Source: Bacteroidota bacterium (GTDB lineage Bacteria > Bacteroidota > Bacteroidia > 2-12-FULL-35-15). Taken from it: a DNA stretch of 64,000 nt. Both the position numbers and the translations under genes were made by a program. The notes below the pieces were generated by a model that was not told where the DNA came from, did no database searches, and was given only the letters and a program-made list of their open reading frames with translations. Below, one piece after another: positions 27,336 through 36,974 of the stretch. Each line of letters begins with the position of its first letter. The first letter of the stretch is position 1. Where the stretch lies: the NCBI GenBank assembly GCA_947449315.1, contig CANFRC010000012.1:40574-104573 (forward strand), given 5' to 3'.

Positions 27336-28244
27336 TTATTTTGTTAAATATTTAAATACATCTTCTAAGCGTTGTTCTTCTTTGTGAAGAGTAAGTACTG
27401 CTAATCCATTTTTTACAGCAAATTGAAAAATTTCAGGACGGATGTCTTTATCGGTATGCGCCTCAATTTGCCAGCTATTGTCTTTTATATTTATCGCATC
27501 AAACACCCCTTCGATATTCTTAATGGAGTTTTTTGTTGTGGCTTTATCAAATTCAACAGAGATGAATTGTTTGTTAAAGTTTTGTGAATTTTGAAGTACA
27601 GATGTGATATCGTTGGCAACAATTTGCCCGTTATTAATAATAATCACTCTGTCGCAAACAGCTTCCACTTCCTGCATAATATGAGTAGAAAGCATTACTG
27701 TTTTCTGTTTTCCAACTTGAATGATTAGATTACGAATTTCCTCTAATTGATTAGGGTCCAGTCCGGTTGTGGGTTCATCTAAGATTAATACTTTAGGGTC
27801 GTGAATAAGTGCTTGGGCGAGTCCCACACGTTGGCGATATCCTTTAGAAAGAGCACCAATTTTCTTTTTTTGTTCCACTTGCAAACCGGTCATCTCAATC
27901 ATTTCGCTTATGCGCGATTTTACATTTTTCAAATGATGAAGTCCGGAGATGAATTCCAGGTATTCCTTTACATACATGTCCAGATACAATGGGTTGTGTT
28001 CAGGCAGATACCCCACATTTTTTCTAACTTCTAAACTTTCTTCAGAAATGTCGAAGCCACAAACAGAAGCTGTTCCGGATGTTTGCGGAATAAAACATGT
28101 CAAGATTTTCATCATCGTTGATTTTCCTGCCCCGTTAGGCCCAAGAAAACCAGCTATTTCACCCGTATTCACTTCAAATGAAATATCCTTCAGTGCATTT
28201 TGTTCACCGTATGTTTTAGATATATTATTAACTTTAATAGACAT
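27336..28244 (-). CDS. gldA: Gliding-motility ABC transporter ATP-binding protein GldA
   Basis: 302 aa ABC ATPase. Walker A is GPNGAGKST (about 34-42), the signature is LSKGYRQRVGLAQAL (a variant with LSKGY), and Walker B is VLILDEPTTGLDPNQ. A C-terminal extension of about 80 residues ends LHKEEQRLEDVFKYLTK, as in GldA. In Flavobacterium johnsoniae GldA works with the membrane proteins GldF and GldG. Those genes are not in this window, so the ATPase is physically separated from its partners. It diverges from rsgA. Confidence 0.88.
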   Translation of the reverse strand: MSIKVNNISKTYGEQNALKDISFEVNTGEIAGFLGPNGAGKSTMMKILTCFIPQTSGTASVCGFDISEESLEVRKNVGYLPEHNPLYLDMYVKEYLEFISGLHHLKNVKSRISEMIEMTGLQVEQKKKIGALSKGYRQRVGLAQALIHDPKVLILDEPTTGLDPNQLEEIRNLIIQVGKQKTVMLSTHIMQEVEAVCDRVIIINNGQIVANDITSVLQNSQNFNKQFISVEFDKATTKNSIKNIEGVFDAINIKDNSWQIEAHTDKDIRPEIFQFAVKNGLAVLTLHKEEQRLEDVFKYLTK

Positions 28245-28366
28245 TGTGACTGGGATTAAGCTGTATTCAAATTTGTAAATTTGTATTCAATTGTAATTTG
28301 TACCTACAAAGCTAATTCTTTTTGATAAATTTGATGCTCAAAAAATGTTAAACGGTAAAATATAAA

Positions 28367-29296
28367 ATGCAAGGTGTAGTCATAAAATCGACGGGTAGCT
28401 GGTATACTGTTTTAACAGATGCGCAAACTATTATTGAATGTCGGATTAAAGGAGTTTTTCGCATCAAGGGAATAACAACTACAAATCCGATTGCTGTTGG
28501 TGACAATGTGAAATTTGAAATGGAAAACGATGGGAGAGGAGTTATCCATGAAATCGCGGACCGTAAAAATTACATCATCAGAAAGTCGATAAACCTTTCC
28601 AAACAATCTCATATTCTTGCCGCAAATGTTGATCAGGCTTTTTTAATTGTAACCCTCGCTTTTCCTAGAACATCGGCTGGTTTTATTGATCGTTTTTTAT
28701 TAACGGCAGAGGCGTATCATATTCCTACAAAAATAATTTTTAACAAGGTTGACCTGTTTGAAGGGGACTCTTTGTTAATGCAGGAATTGGATGAATTTAT
28801 CGCAATTTACGAAAGGGTCGGTTACACATGTTTTAAGGTATCTGCCACTAAAGAAACAGATATTGAAATGCTGAAAGAGCTATCGAAAAATCAAATTACA
28901 TTAATATCAGGGCATTCTGGTGTAGGAAAATCCACCTTGGTGAATGCAATGGATGCCAACCTGAATTTGAAAGTAGGAGAAATATCCGATGCGCATAGCA
29001 AAGGAAAGCATACTACCACTTTTGCAGAAATGCATCCGTTAAGTTATGGTGGATTTATTATTGATACTCCAGGAATAAAAGAATTGGGATTAGTGGATAT
29101 GGAGAAGGATGAGATCTCTGGCTATTTCCCGGAAATGTATGTTTTGAAAAATCAATGCAAGTTTAATAATTGTATTCATCTGAACGAGCCCAAATGTGCG
29201 GTAATAGAGGCTGTTGAAAAAGGTGAGATTGCCCCTTCTCGATACGCAAGTTATTTAGGAATTATGAATGGTGAAGAATTACAAATTGACTATTAA
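28367..29296 (+). CDS. rsgA: Ribosome small-subunit GTPase RsgA
   Basis: 309 aa. N-terminal OB fold (about 1-65), a circularly permuted GTPase domain with FNKVDL (G4) before GHSGVGKSTLVN (G1) and DTPGIKELG (G3), then a zinc finger with CKFNNCIHLNEPKC. That domain order is diagnostic. It acts late in 30S maturation. dtd follows 27 nt downstream and is probably cotranscribed. A TAAATTTG element at 28326-28333 could be its -7 box. Confidence 0.97.
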   Translation: MQGVVIKSTGSWYTVLTDAQTIIECRIKGVFRIKGITTTNPIAVGDNVKFEMENDGRGVIHEIADRKNYIIRKSINLSKQSHILAANVDQAFLIVTLAFPRTSAGFIDRFLLTAEAYHIPTKIIFNKVDLFEGDSLLMQELDEFIAIYERVGYTCFKVSATKETDIEMLKELSKNQITLISGHSGVGKSTLVNAMDANLNLKVGEISDAHSKGKHTTTFAEMHPLSYGGFIIDTPGIKELGLVDMEKDEISGYFPEMYVLKNQCKFNNCIHLNEPKCAVIEAVEKGEIAPSRYASYLGIMNGEELQIDY

Positions 29297-29323
29297 AAGA
29301 ATTAGGAAAGCTTTTTTAGATTT

Positions 29324-29776
29324 ATGAAAGTAGTTATTCAAAGAGTTGAACAAGCAGCTGTTACCGTTCATGGAAAATTAAAAAGTTCTATTGGTTTGGG
29401 CTTGCTTGTTTTGTTAGGTATTGAAGCTGTCGATTCCAATGAAGATATAGAATGGTTGAGTTCTAAAATTGTAAATCTCCGAATATTTAATGATGAAACA
29501 GATGTCATGAATGTATCTGTGAAAGATATAGGTGGAGATATTATTTTGGTGTCTCAGTTTACATTACATGCATCGACAAAAAAAGGAAACAGGCCTTCTT
29601 ATATAAATGCTGCGAAACCAGAAATAGCGATTCCTCTTTATTTGAAGATGATTGCACGACTGGAACAAGATTTGGGAAGATCAATTCAAACGGGAGAATT
29701 TGGAGCAGCGATGCAAGTAAGTTTGTTGAATGACGGCCCTGTTACAATCCTTATTGACAGCAGAAACAGGGTGTGA
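29324..29776 (+). CDS. dtd: D-aminoacyl-tRNA deacylase
   Basis: 150 aa. It hydrolyses D-aminoacyl-tRNAs as a translation proofreading step. Family motifs are VIQRVEQAAVTV at the start, SQFTL at about 77-81, and NDGPVTILIDS near the C-terminus, which includes the Gly-cis-Pro of the active site. Length is standard for DTD1. It is downstream of rsgA in a short operon. Confidence 0.97.
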   Translation: MKVVIQRVEQAAVTVHGKLKSSIGLGLLVLLGIEAVDSNEDIEWLSSKIVNLRIFNDETDVMNVSVKDIGGDIILVSQFTLHASTKKGNRPSYINAAKPEIAIPLYLKMIARLEQDLGRSIQTGEFGAAMQVSLLNDGPVTILIDSRNRV

Positions 29777-29824
29777 ACCATAAAAATTTCGGTACACTTC
29801 TTTCCGATTGAAAATTATTTGTTG

Positions 29825-31066
29825 TTATTCAAACCTCAACGCATCAATTGGATCTAACTTGGATGCTTTAATGGCAGGGTATATTCCCGATAAAGTGCCT
29901 ACAAAAAGACATAAAATAATACTCATGATGATCCAGAACCATGGGATGATAAAGCTAATATCGAACAAGTAAGCCAATACATTTCCCAATGCCATTCCTA
30001 AAATAGTACCTGCGAAACCGCCCATTTGGCAAATAACCAATGCTTCCACTAAAAATTGGGCGCGTATTATTTTTTTTGTAGCGCCAACAGCTTTTCTAAT
30101 ACCAATTTCTCTTGTTCTTTCTGAAACAGACACTAACATAATATTCATTAATCCGATGGCTGCTCCAAGCAGAGTGATTATCCCAATTACGGTTGCTCCC
30201 ATTGTAACTTTTTGTATGTTTTCAATAAGGAGGTTGGCAAGGTTATCACTTTTGGTGATCTCAAAATTGTTTTCTTCACCTGTTTTTAATTTTCGTACAA
30301 TTCTGAAAGCTCCCGTTGCTTCTCCAACAGCAATATTCATGAGTTGGGAGTTGGGGCACATTACATTTATGGTAAAGGTCATATTCGGTCTCGAAAAATA
30401 TTGACGTACATTACTCAATGGTAAAATAGCCACTTTGTCGCCTCCAAACCCTGAACTATTTCCTTTGGGTTTTAGGACCCCGATTATTTTATATTTTCCA
30501 CTGCCAATTGCAATTACTTTATCGATAGGGTCTTCCGTTTTTGAGAACAAGGCTTCTTCAACCTCTTTACCAATAATAGCAACATGATTTCCAAATTGTA
30601 TTTCCTGTGTAGAAAAATTCCTTCCCCTCTCCAGATCATAGCCAGAAGTCACCATGTAGTTTTCGTCTCCCCCAAAAATGCGAATATTCGGGTTTGTCTT
30701 TTTTGACTCAAATTTTATGGTTGAAGCACCAGATGCAAATGTTGAAACCGATGGTAGTGCAGGAAATGAAAAGTTTTTACTGAAATTGATTGCCTCGTCA
30801 TACGTTATGCTTCTGAATTTTTTTGGTTTCTTACCATTTCTGCCTATCCTGACAACCATTTCACGATTTCTGATAGTGAAAGTGTTAGCCCCCATACTCG
30901 TGAAGTTGCTATTGATGGAGCTTTTTAAGGCGTCAATAGATGTTAAGGTGCCAACCAAAGAGGTGATCCCAATCGTGATAATAAAAACGGTGAGTATCGT
31001 CCTAAGTAATTGGCTTCTGATTGCTCTAAGCGATATTTTTATATTTTCTCCTAAAACGGAAGCCAT
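29825..31066 (-). CDS. MacB-like ABC transporter permease
   Basis: 413 aa. The FtsX/MacB type IV permease layout: one N-terminal transmembrane helix (about 18-42), a large periplasmic core (about 45-280), then three C-terminal helices with the conserved SERTREIGIRKAVGA motif after the second helix. Such permeases need an ATPase partner and often a membrane-fusion protein. Neither is adjacent, so the transporter's cargo and partners are not known; a lipoprotein or peptide efflux role is typical for the family. It converges with dtd. Confidence 0.9.
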   Translation of the reverse strand: MASVLGENIKISLRAIRSQLLRTILTVFIITIGITSLVGTLTSIDALKSSINSNFTSMGANTFTIRNREMVVRIGRNGKKPKKFRSITYDEAINFSKNFSFPALPSVSTFASGASTIKFESKKTNPNIRIFGGDENYMVTSGYDLERGRNFSTQEIQFGNHVAIIGKEVEEALFSKTEDPIDKVIAIGSGKYKIIGVLKPKGNSSGFGGDKVAILPLSNVRQYFSRPNMTFTINVMCPNSQLMNIAVGEATGAFRIVRKLKTGEENNFEITKSDNLANLLIENIQKVTMGATVIGIITLLGAAIGLMNIMLVSVSERTREIGIRKAVGATKKIIRAQFLVEALVICQMGGFAGTILGMALGNVLAYLFDISFIIPWFWIIMSIILCLFVGTLSGIYPAIKASKLDPIDALRFE

Positions 31067-31221
31067 TATTCTCTTTATTAATTAGCAGTGCAAAATTAGC
31101 AAACAAATTGGAATAGGCTGATATCAACTTTAGGTTTAAAAAAGTTGAAAATTTTTTGTCTAAAATAGCCTTTACTTTCTTACAATAGCTTATCTTTAGC
31201 TCGTTCTTATAAAATCCAACT

Positions 31222-32136
31222 ATGGTAACGAAAAATTTTAAATTCCTGAGCTATCTAGTCGTTGTGCAGTTTTTTCTGTTATGCACTTCTTTTTCATTTG
31301 CACAAGCTCCAACAAAAACGACAGCAGCGGCCAAACCTATAGCTTCGAAGGCTCCTGCAAAAGGGACATTAGCAGCTGATATGGATTGTACCGTTAAAAT
31401 AAATGGTGCCGCAAAACTTATCACAGTAAAAGCATATACCCCTCTAGAAGTTGTTTTGAAAGTTGGTGACAATAGTATTGAAGCTACTTCCATAGATAAA
31501 AAGGCCTCTTATCGTAATTCAGTTACAGGTAAGGCTGGTGAGAAAACCTTAATTGAAATTTCTTTTTTTGATGATAGCAAGTTTCTTGATTACATAAAAG
31601 AAGGAAATATAAATATGGCAGAGGCGGCCATCAAAAAAAATCCAGTACTTGCTACCAATGCTGACGGTGCATTGGTTTCCTCTCCGCTACAAATTGCAAT
31701 AGAAAATTCGCAACCGGAAATGGTTAATTATCTAATCAGTAAAGGAGCAAGTTTCCTTAAGCCTGAAAATATTTATCCGCTTCATCTGGCAATTAAATCT
31801 GCATCTTCTATAAAGCCTTCCAAAGATAAACCTGCACCTGATAAACAGTTGGTGGATCTTTTTCTAAGTAAAGGTTGTAAGATTACAGATAAAGATGATG
31901 GAGGAAATACTCCTTTGTTATGTGCGGTTAGAGCCGGAAAAATGGATCTAGTTGTCATGCTAGTGAAATTAGGTGCAGACGTAAATGCAAAGAATGATTT
32001 TGATGATACACCAATGAAAATAGCAGAAGATAAAGGGTTAATTAGTATCATCAGCTTTTTATCAGCCAATGGTGCTAAACCAACAAAACACGCTGAGGAG
32101 GATTCTGAAACTCCTCCACCTGTAAAAGAAGAATAA
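31222..32136 (+). CDS. Exported ankyrin-repeat protein
   Basis: 304 aa. A signal peptide (about 1-27, ending FSFAQ) is followed by an Ala/Lys/Pro-rich linker. A beta-rich segment at about 52-110 comes next, then three to four ankyrin repeats at about 115-285 (SPLQIAIENSQPEMVNYLISKGA, NTPLLCAVRAGKMDLVV as partial matches). The C-terminal tail is acidic and proline-rich. It probably binds a periplasmic or surface protein partner. No enzymatic motif. The gene stands alone ahead of aconitase (50-nt gap). Confidence 0.8.
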   Translation: MVTKNFKFLSYLVVVQFFLLCTSFSFAQAPTKTTAAAKPIASKAPAKGTLAADMDCTVKINGAAKLITVKAYTPLEVVLKVGDNSIEATSIDKKASYRNSVTGKAGEKTLIEISFFDDSKFLDYIKEGNINMAEAAIKKNPVLATNADGALVSSPLQIAIENSQPEMVNYLISKGASFLKPENIYPLHLAIKSASSIKPSKDKPAPDKQLVDLFLSKGCKITDKDDGGNTPLLCAVRAGKMDLVVMLVKLGADVNAKNDFDDTPMKIAEDKGLISIISFLSANGAKPTKHAEEDSETPPPVKEE

Positions 32137-32185
32137 ATTTTCTAAACTAAACTAAACAATACTAAAAATTAAACGAATTAAAATT

Positions 32186-34453
32186 ATGGCTTTTGACATT
32201 TTGATGATTAAGGCGCTTTACGAAAAATTGCCTTCTAAAGTTGAGGCAGCGCGCAAATTAATTGGACGCCCTTTAACACTTACAGAAAAGATTCTATACT
32301 CCCATTTACACATAGACCAAAAAACTGAAAATTTTCAACGTGGAAAATCCTATGTTGATTTTGCCCCAGATAGAGTTGCGATGCAAGATGCAACGGCTCA
32401 AATGGCGTTGCTTCAATTCATGCAATCTGGTCGACCTAAAGTGGCCGTTCCTTCTACAGTTCATTGCGATCACTTGATCACAGCAAAAAATGGCGCAGCT
32501 TCCGATTTGGAATTTGCAACAAAAGAAAGCAAAGAAGTGTTTGATTTCTTAGGTTCTGTTTCTAATAAATATGGCATCGGTTTTTGGAAACCAGGTGCTG
32601 GTATTATTCATCAAGTTGTTTTGGAAAATTATGCTTTTCCAGGAGGAATGATGATTGGGACAGATTCCCATACTGTAAATGCAGGTGGTTTGGGAATGAT
32701 TGCAATTGGTGTTGGTGGTGCTGATGCCTGCGATGTGATGGCGGGCTTAGCGTGGGAATTAAAAATGCCCAAATTGATTGGTATAAAATTAACCGGTAAA
32801 TTAAATGGCTGGACCGCTCCAAAAGATGTGATCCTAAAAGTAGCAGGTATATTAACCGTGAAAGGTGGTACTGATGCTGTTGTTGAATATTTCGGAGAAG
32901 GTGCTACTTCTATGAGCTGCACTGGAAAAGGAACAATTTGTAATATGGGTGCCGAAATTGGTGCAACTACTTCTACTTTTGGTTACGATGCTTCTATGGA
33001 GCGTTATTTAAAAGCAACCGGTCGTGCTGATGTTGCGGAACTTGCAAATAATGTAAAGGAGCATTTAACGGCTGATGCTGAGGTGTATGCCAATCCGGAA
33101 AAATACTTTGATCAGGTTATTGAAATTGACCTCTCTTCATTAGAGCCACATGTTAATGGACCATTTACTCCGGATTTAGCAACACCTATTTCTCAATTGA
33201 AAGATGCTTCTATTAAAAACGGCTGGCCAACAAAAATTTCTGTCGGCTTATTAGGTTCGTGTACTAACTCATCGTATGAAGATATTTCAAGAGCTGTAAG
33301 TATTGCTAAACAGGTATCATCAAAAAACCTAAAATCAAAAGCTGAATATTTAATTAATCCAGGATCTGAACAAATTCGTTTCACAATAAAACGTGATGGG
33401 TTTTTGGATGTATTTGATAAAATTGGCGCTAAAGTGTTTACCAATGCTTGCGGACCTTGTATCGGAATGTGGGATAGGATGGGTGCAGAAAAACAAGAAA
33501 AAAACACGATCATTCACTCATTCAATAGAAACTTCGCTAAACGTGCAGATGGAAACCCAAACACATATGCATTTGTTGCATCTCCTGAAATAGTTACCGC
33601 TATGGCAATTGCAGGCGATTTAACATTTAATCCTTTAACAGATTTTTTAACAAACGAAAAAGGGGAGCAAGTAAAACTAGATGCTCCAACTGGAGATGAA
33701 TTGCCAACAAAAGGATTTGCTGTAGATGATCCAGGATATCAAGCTCCTGCAGCTGATGGAAGTAAAGTGAATGTGGCAGTATCTCCCGCTTCTGATCGTT
33801 TGCAATTGTTAGATCCATTTGCTGCTTGGGAAGGTGTTGATTTGAAAGGGTTAAAATTGTTGATCAAAGCAAAAGGGAAATGTACAACCGATCATATTTC
33901 TATGGCTGGACCATGGTTGAAATACCGTGGACATTTAGATAATATTTCCAATAACATGTTGATCGGTGCTGTGAATTTTTTTAATGAAAAAACAGATAAT
34001 GTAAAAAATCAACTTACTGGTACTTACGATTCTGTACCAAAAGTGCAACGTGCTTACAAAGCACAACACATAGGTTCAATCGTGGTGGGTGACGAAAATT
34101 ATGGCGAAGGATCGTCTCGTGAACATGCTGCTATGGAGCCGCGCCATTTAGGTGTTCGTGCTGTTTTGGTGAAATCATTCGCACGCATTCACGAAACAAA
34201 CTTGAAAAAACAAGGAATGTTAGGATTGACATTTGCAGACAAATCAGACTATGATAAAATTAAAGAAGATGATATAATTGATATTATCGGCTTAACATCT
34301 TTTGCCCCAAATACTCCTTTAACATTGGTGTTAAATCATGTTGATGGAAGCAAAGAAGAAATTAAAGTCAACCATACTTATAACGAGCAACAAATAGAGT
34401 GGTTCAAAGCAGGTGGTGCTTTAAATATTATTCGTGCGAATGTGAAAGCATAA
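32186..34453 (+). CDS. acn: Aconitate hydratase, mitochondrial-type
   Basis: 755 aa TCA-cycle enzyme interconverting citrate and isocitrate. The three [4Fe-4S] ligands are C359 (GSCTNSS), C422 and C425 (NACGPCIG), which match mitochondrial aconitase numbering within one residue. A swivel domain begins near 540 and contains [17 protein letters not shown]. The mitochondrial-type class is distinct from the longer AcnA/IRP and the AcnB forms. It is followed by an intrinsic terminator. Confidence 0.96.
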   Translation: MAFDILMIKALYEKLPSKVEAARKLIGRPLTLTEKILYSHLHIDQKTENFQRGKSYVDFAPDRVAMQDATAQMALLQFMQSGRPKVAVPSTVHCDHLITAKNGAASDLEFATKESKEVFDFLGSVSNKYGIGFWKPGAGIIHQVVLENYAFPGGMMIGTDSHTVNAGGLGMIAIGVGGADACDVMAGLAWELKMPKLIGIKLTGKLNGWTAPKDVILKVAGILTVKGGTDAVVEYFGEGATSMSCTGKGTICNMGAEIGATTSTFGYDASMERYLKATGRADVAELANNVKEHLTADAEVYANPEKYFDQVIEIDLSSLEPHVNGPFTPDLATPISQLKDASIKNGWPTKISVGLLGSCTNSSYEDISRAVSIAKQVSSKNLKSKAEYLINPGSEQIRFTIKRDGFLDVFDKIGAKVFTNACGPCIGMWDRMGAEKQEKNTIIHSFNRNFAKRADGNPNTYAFVASPEIVTAMAIAGDLTFNPLTDFLTNEKGEQVKLDAPTGDELPTKGFAVDDPGYQAPAADGSKVNVAVSPASDRLQLLDPFAAWEGVDLKGLKLLIKAKGKCTTDHISMAGPWLKYRGHLDNISNNMLIGAVNFFNEKTDNVKNQLTGTYDSVPKVQRAYKAQHIGSIVVGDENYGEGSSREHAAMEPRHLGVRAVLVKSFARIHETNLKKQGMLGLTFADKSDYDKIKEDDIIDIIGLTSFAPNTPLTLVLNHVDGSKEEIKVNHTYNEQQIEWFKAGGALNIIRANVKA

Positions 34454-34479
34454 AAATCGTTTATAATATACAATATCGG

Positions 34480-34514
34480 AAAATGCGTTGCTAATTTGGT
34501 AACGCATTTTTTTT
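34480..34514 (+). terminator. Terminator of aconitase
   Basis: AAAATGCGTT / 11-nt loop / AACGCATTTT followed by TTTT, a 10-bp perfect stem. Confidence 0.85.
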
Positions 34515-34709
34515 ATGGTTTTTAAAATAGTATAATAAACGGAGTAAATTATTTTCGTAATAGAAGTGTTATTTCTTCTTGTCGTTTATCTATAACACTT
34601 TTTTTAAAGACTAAATGCTAGCGTAACTGGAAGAAAAAATTCGGTTCTTAGGGGCAATTGAAGTTGTGAAGCAAGAGAATGCCTTCAATTTTTTTTGGAT
34701 ATTTTTTAT

Positions 34710-34985
34710 TTAAATAGCCATCAATCCTTCAATTCCATCCATTTCTTTGTACTTGTCGATAATTGAATCTGCACTTAACATGACTTCTTTAATGGTGATG
34801 CTGATGTATTTTCCGTTGGATGATTCTTTTTGGGTGATGGTAGCTTCATCAGAAAATTTGGATTCCACTAAGGCTATTTTTCGATTGTCTGCAGGAATAA
34901 TAAATTTGAACATGTAAATTATTGGCCATTCTTTCTCCTTGTTTAGCTGTTCACGGAATGTATCAAATTGTTCATTTTTAATCAT
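34710..34985 (-). CDS. DUF493 (YbeD-like) small protein
   Basis: 91 aa cytosolic alpha/beta protein of the DUF493/YbeD family (ferredoxin-like, ACT-like fold). Typical pattern: WPIIYMFKFIIPADN, then SSNGKYISITIKEVM, then a C-terminal helix. The E. coli member is proposed to be regulatory; function here is unknown. The minus-strand -7-like TATCTTTG at 34990-34997 lies 4 nt before the start, which is tight for a promoter and suggests an almost leaderless message or a chance match. Confidence 0.82.
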   Translation of the reverse strand: MIKNEQFDTFREQLNKEKEWPIIYMFKFIIPADNRKIALVESKFSDEATITQKESSNGKYISITIKEVMLSADSIIDKYKEMDGIEGLMAI

Positions 34986-35060
34986 GTTGCAAAGATAATT
35001 TAATTGTTATTGTTTGTTACTTTTGATTTATAATAAAATTAATATTTGTTTTTTAGCTTT

Positions 35061-35267
35061 ATGGAAACGTTTAAAATAAAAGGAGCGTATATTCAACTGA
35101 ACCAGTTAATAAAGGCAATGGGTTGGTGCGAAAATGGTGCCGAAGCCAATGCGTTAATTGATGATGGTTTTGTGAAAGTAAATGGTATAGTTGAATATCG
35201 TAAACGAAATAAATTAGTCATTGGAAGCAAAATTGAATTTAATAATCAATCGGTAACAATTGATTAG
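35061..35267 (+). CDS. Small S4-domain RNA-binding protein (YbcJ-like)
   Basis: About 68 aa. The whole protein is an S4-like fold: IQLNQLIKAMGWCENGAEA, then LIDDGFVKVNGIVEYRKRNK with basic residues on the RNA face. The ATG at 35061 (METFKIKG) is preferred to an upstream TTG at 35046. Family members such as YbcJ bind RNA, and a ribosome link is usual. It converges with the SnoaL-like gene. Confidence 0.85.
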   Translation: METFKIKGAYIQLNQLIKAMGWCENGAEANALIDDGFVKVNGIVEYRKRNKLVIGSKIEFNNQSVTID

Positions 35268-35299
35268 GATTTGGCAATCTTTTTTTGCAGTTCTTTTAG

Positions 35300-35662
35300 C
35301 TATCCATGATACACTCTAGATGCAACTATTAACCCGTCTTTCACCTCAAGTAGCTCTGCAATAAGCATATTCTCCTCTCCGTCAACTTTCCTAACATATT
35401 CCATAAAAACGCGGTTGTTGTTTGCTGTAAGGCTTGTAACAGTATAGTTTAGCGTTGGCAACCTTTCGAAGGCATCTTTCCACCAGTTCCTTAAGGCATT
35501 TTTCCCTTCAACTAAACCGTTCGTTTCGGGCATTCTAATTTTTAATTTAGGACTGAAATGGGTTGCATGATCACTGTATAAGGATAGAAGTTTTTCCAGA
35601 TCATGTGTGTTAAATGCTTTAAACCATTTGATAGCAATTTCTTCAATTTCTTCAGGTTTCAT
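35300..35662 (-). CDS. SnoaL-like / NTF2-fold protein
   Basis: 120 aa, a single alpha+beta cone fold domain. The N-terminal helix KWFKAFNTHDLEKLLSLYSDHATHFSP and the WW-containing GKNALRNWWKDAFERLP stretch are typical of the SnoaL-like family. Such proteins are cyclases, isomerases or simply ligand-binding. No catalytic dyad can be assigned. No neighbour suggests a substrate. Confidence 0.8.
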   Translation of the reverse strand: MKPEEIEEIAIKWFKAFNTHDLEKLLSLYSDHATHFSPKLKIRMPETNGLVEGKNALRNWWKDAFERLPTLNYTVTSLTANNNRVFMEYVRKVDGEENMLIAELLEVKDGLIVASRVYHG

Positions 35663-35780
35663 TTCTTGGATTTTGGATATTAAAAATAAGCATTTATTAT
35701 GAGAAATAGTTTTAAAAATTGTTTTTAAACCCCTTATAAAATCAATAGTATTTGTTATTTTTACAAATTAAGCAATTGGA

Positions 35781-35927
35781 ATGAACACATGCATATTATA
35801 TAGTTTTCGAATGACAATCTTCATTGACGGATTAATGGAATTAGATAGCAAACAACAAACAAAACCAACTGAACTGGATAAAGAAATGGTGCTTCGTTCT
35901 GCCACCTGCATTTATTATACGGAATAA
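35781..35927 (+). CDS. Possible 48-codon ORF upstream of hemE
   Basis: ATG at 35781, stop TAA at 35925-35927, ending 17 nt before hemE. The translation has a hydrophilic middle (ELDSKQQTKPTELDKE) and ends SATCIYYTE. It is plausible as a small protein or a hemE leader peptide, but there is no recognised family and no clear ribosome site. Chance ORFs of this length are common in such AT-rich DNA. Confidence 0.28.
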   Translation: MNTCILYSFRMTIFIDGLMELDSKQQTKPTELDKEMVLRSATCIYYTE

Positions 35928-35944
35928 TATCTTAAATTTATAGT

Positions 35945-36970
35945 ATGACTTTTAAAAACGATTTAATTCTTAGAGCAGCTAGAGGAGAAAAAGTGGAGAG
36001 AACACCGGTATGGTTGATGCGTCAAGCTGGACGAATTTTGCCCGAATACCGTGAAGTAAGAGCAAAAATGGGAGGGTTTAAAGAATTGGTGGAAACACCA
36101 GAATTTGCTTGCGAAGTTACAATTCAACCAGTTGATATTTTAGGGGTTGATGCAGCAATTATTTTCTCCGATATTCTTGTTATTCCTGAAGCGATGGGAC
36201 TTCCATATCAAATGGTAGAAGCAAAAGGTCCTTGGTTTGAAAAGACAATTAAAGTTGCTGCGGATGTTGCAAATATGAGAATAGCACAAGCGGATGACTT
36301 GCATTATGTTATGGATGCAATCAGACTTACAAAAAAAGAATTGGCAGGACGAGTTCCGTTGATCGGTTTTGCAGGTGCTCCATGGACTATTTTCGCATAT
36401 ATGATTGAGGGGAGTGGAAGCAAAACATTTTCAAAAGCAAAGAGGTTCTTATATACACAGCCTGAGCTAGCTCATCAATTGCTTCAAAAAATAACTGACA
36501 GCACTATTCATTATTTAAAAGGCCAGGTTCTTGCCGGTGCAGACATGTTGCAGTTGTTTGATAGTTGGGCTGGAGTGTTATCTCCAGAACAATACAATGA
36601 ATTTGCTTTAAAATACATATCACAAATTTGTGATGCTATCAAAGACGTCCCATTTACTGTATTCGCTAAAGATGCCCATTTTGCTCGTAAACAAATGGGA
36701 ATGTTAAGTTGTGATACGATTGGACTTGATTGGACTACGGACATTGAAGAATCACGCGCTTTGATAGGAAATACTAAAACGTTACAAGGGAATATGGATC
36801 CTTGTTTGTTATATGCAGATTATTCCAAAATAAAATTGGAAACGCAAAAAATGTTAAAAGCCTTTGGACCTCACAGACATATTGCTAACTTAGGACATGG
36901 CTTGTATCCAGATCTGGATAAGGATAAAGTAAAATATTTTGTTGATACCGTAAAAGAATTCAGATTTTAG
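35945..36970 (+). CDS. hemE: Uroporphyrinogen decarboxylase
   Basis: 341 aa. It decarboxylates uroporphyrinogen III to coproporphyrinogen III in haem synthesis. Signatures are [16 protein letters not shown] (about 21-36) and [16 protein letters not shown] (about 140-155), with the catalytic Asp in [14 protein letters not shown]. Length is typical. The OmpA-family gene begins 4 nt after its stop, so they are probably cotranscribed. Confidence 0.97.
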   Translation: MTFKNDLILRAARGEKVERTPVWLMRQAGRILPEYREVRAKMGGFKELVETPEFACEVTIQPVDILGVDAAIIFSDILVIPEAMGLPYQMVEAKGPWFEKTIKVAADVANMRIAQADDLHYVMDAIRLTKKELAGRVPLIGFAGAPWTIFAYMIEGSGSKTFSKAKRFLYTQPELAHQLLQKITDSTIHYLKGQVLAGADMLQLFDSWAGVLSPEQYNEFALKYISQICDAIKDVPFTVFAKDAHFARKQMGMLSCDTIGLDWTTDIEESRALIGNTKTLQGNMDPCLLYADYSKIKLETQKMLKAFGPHRHIANLGHGLYPDLDKDKVKYFVDTVKEFRF

Positions 36971-36974
36971 GAAA

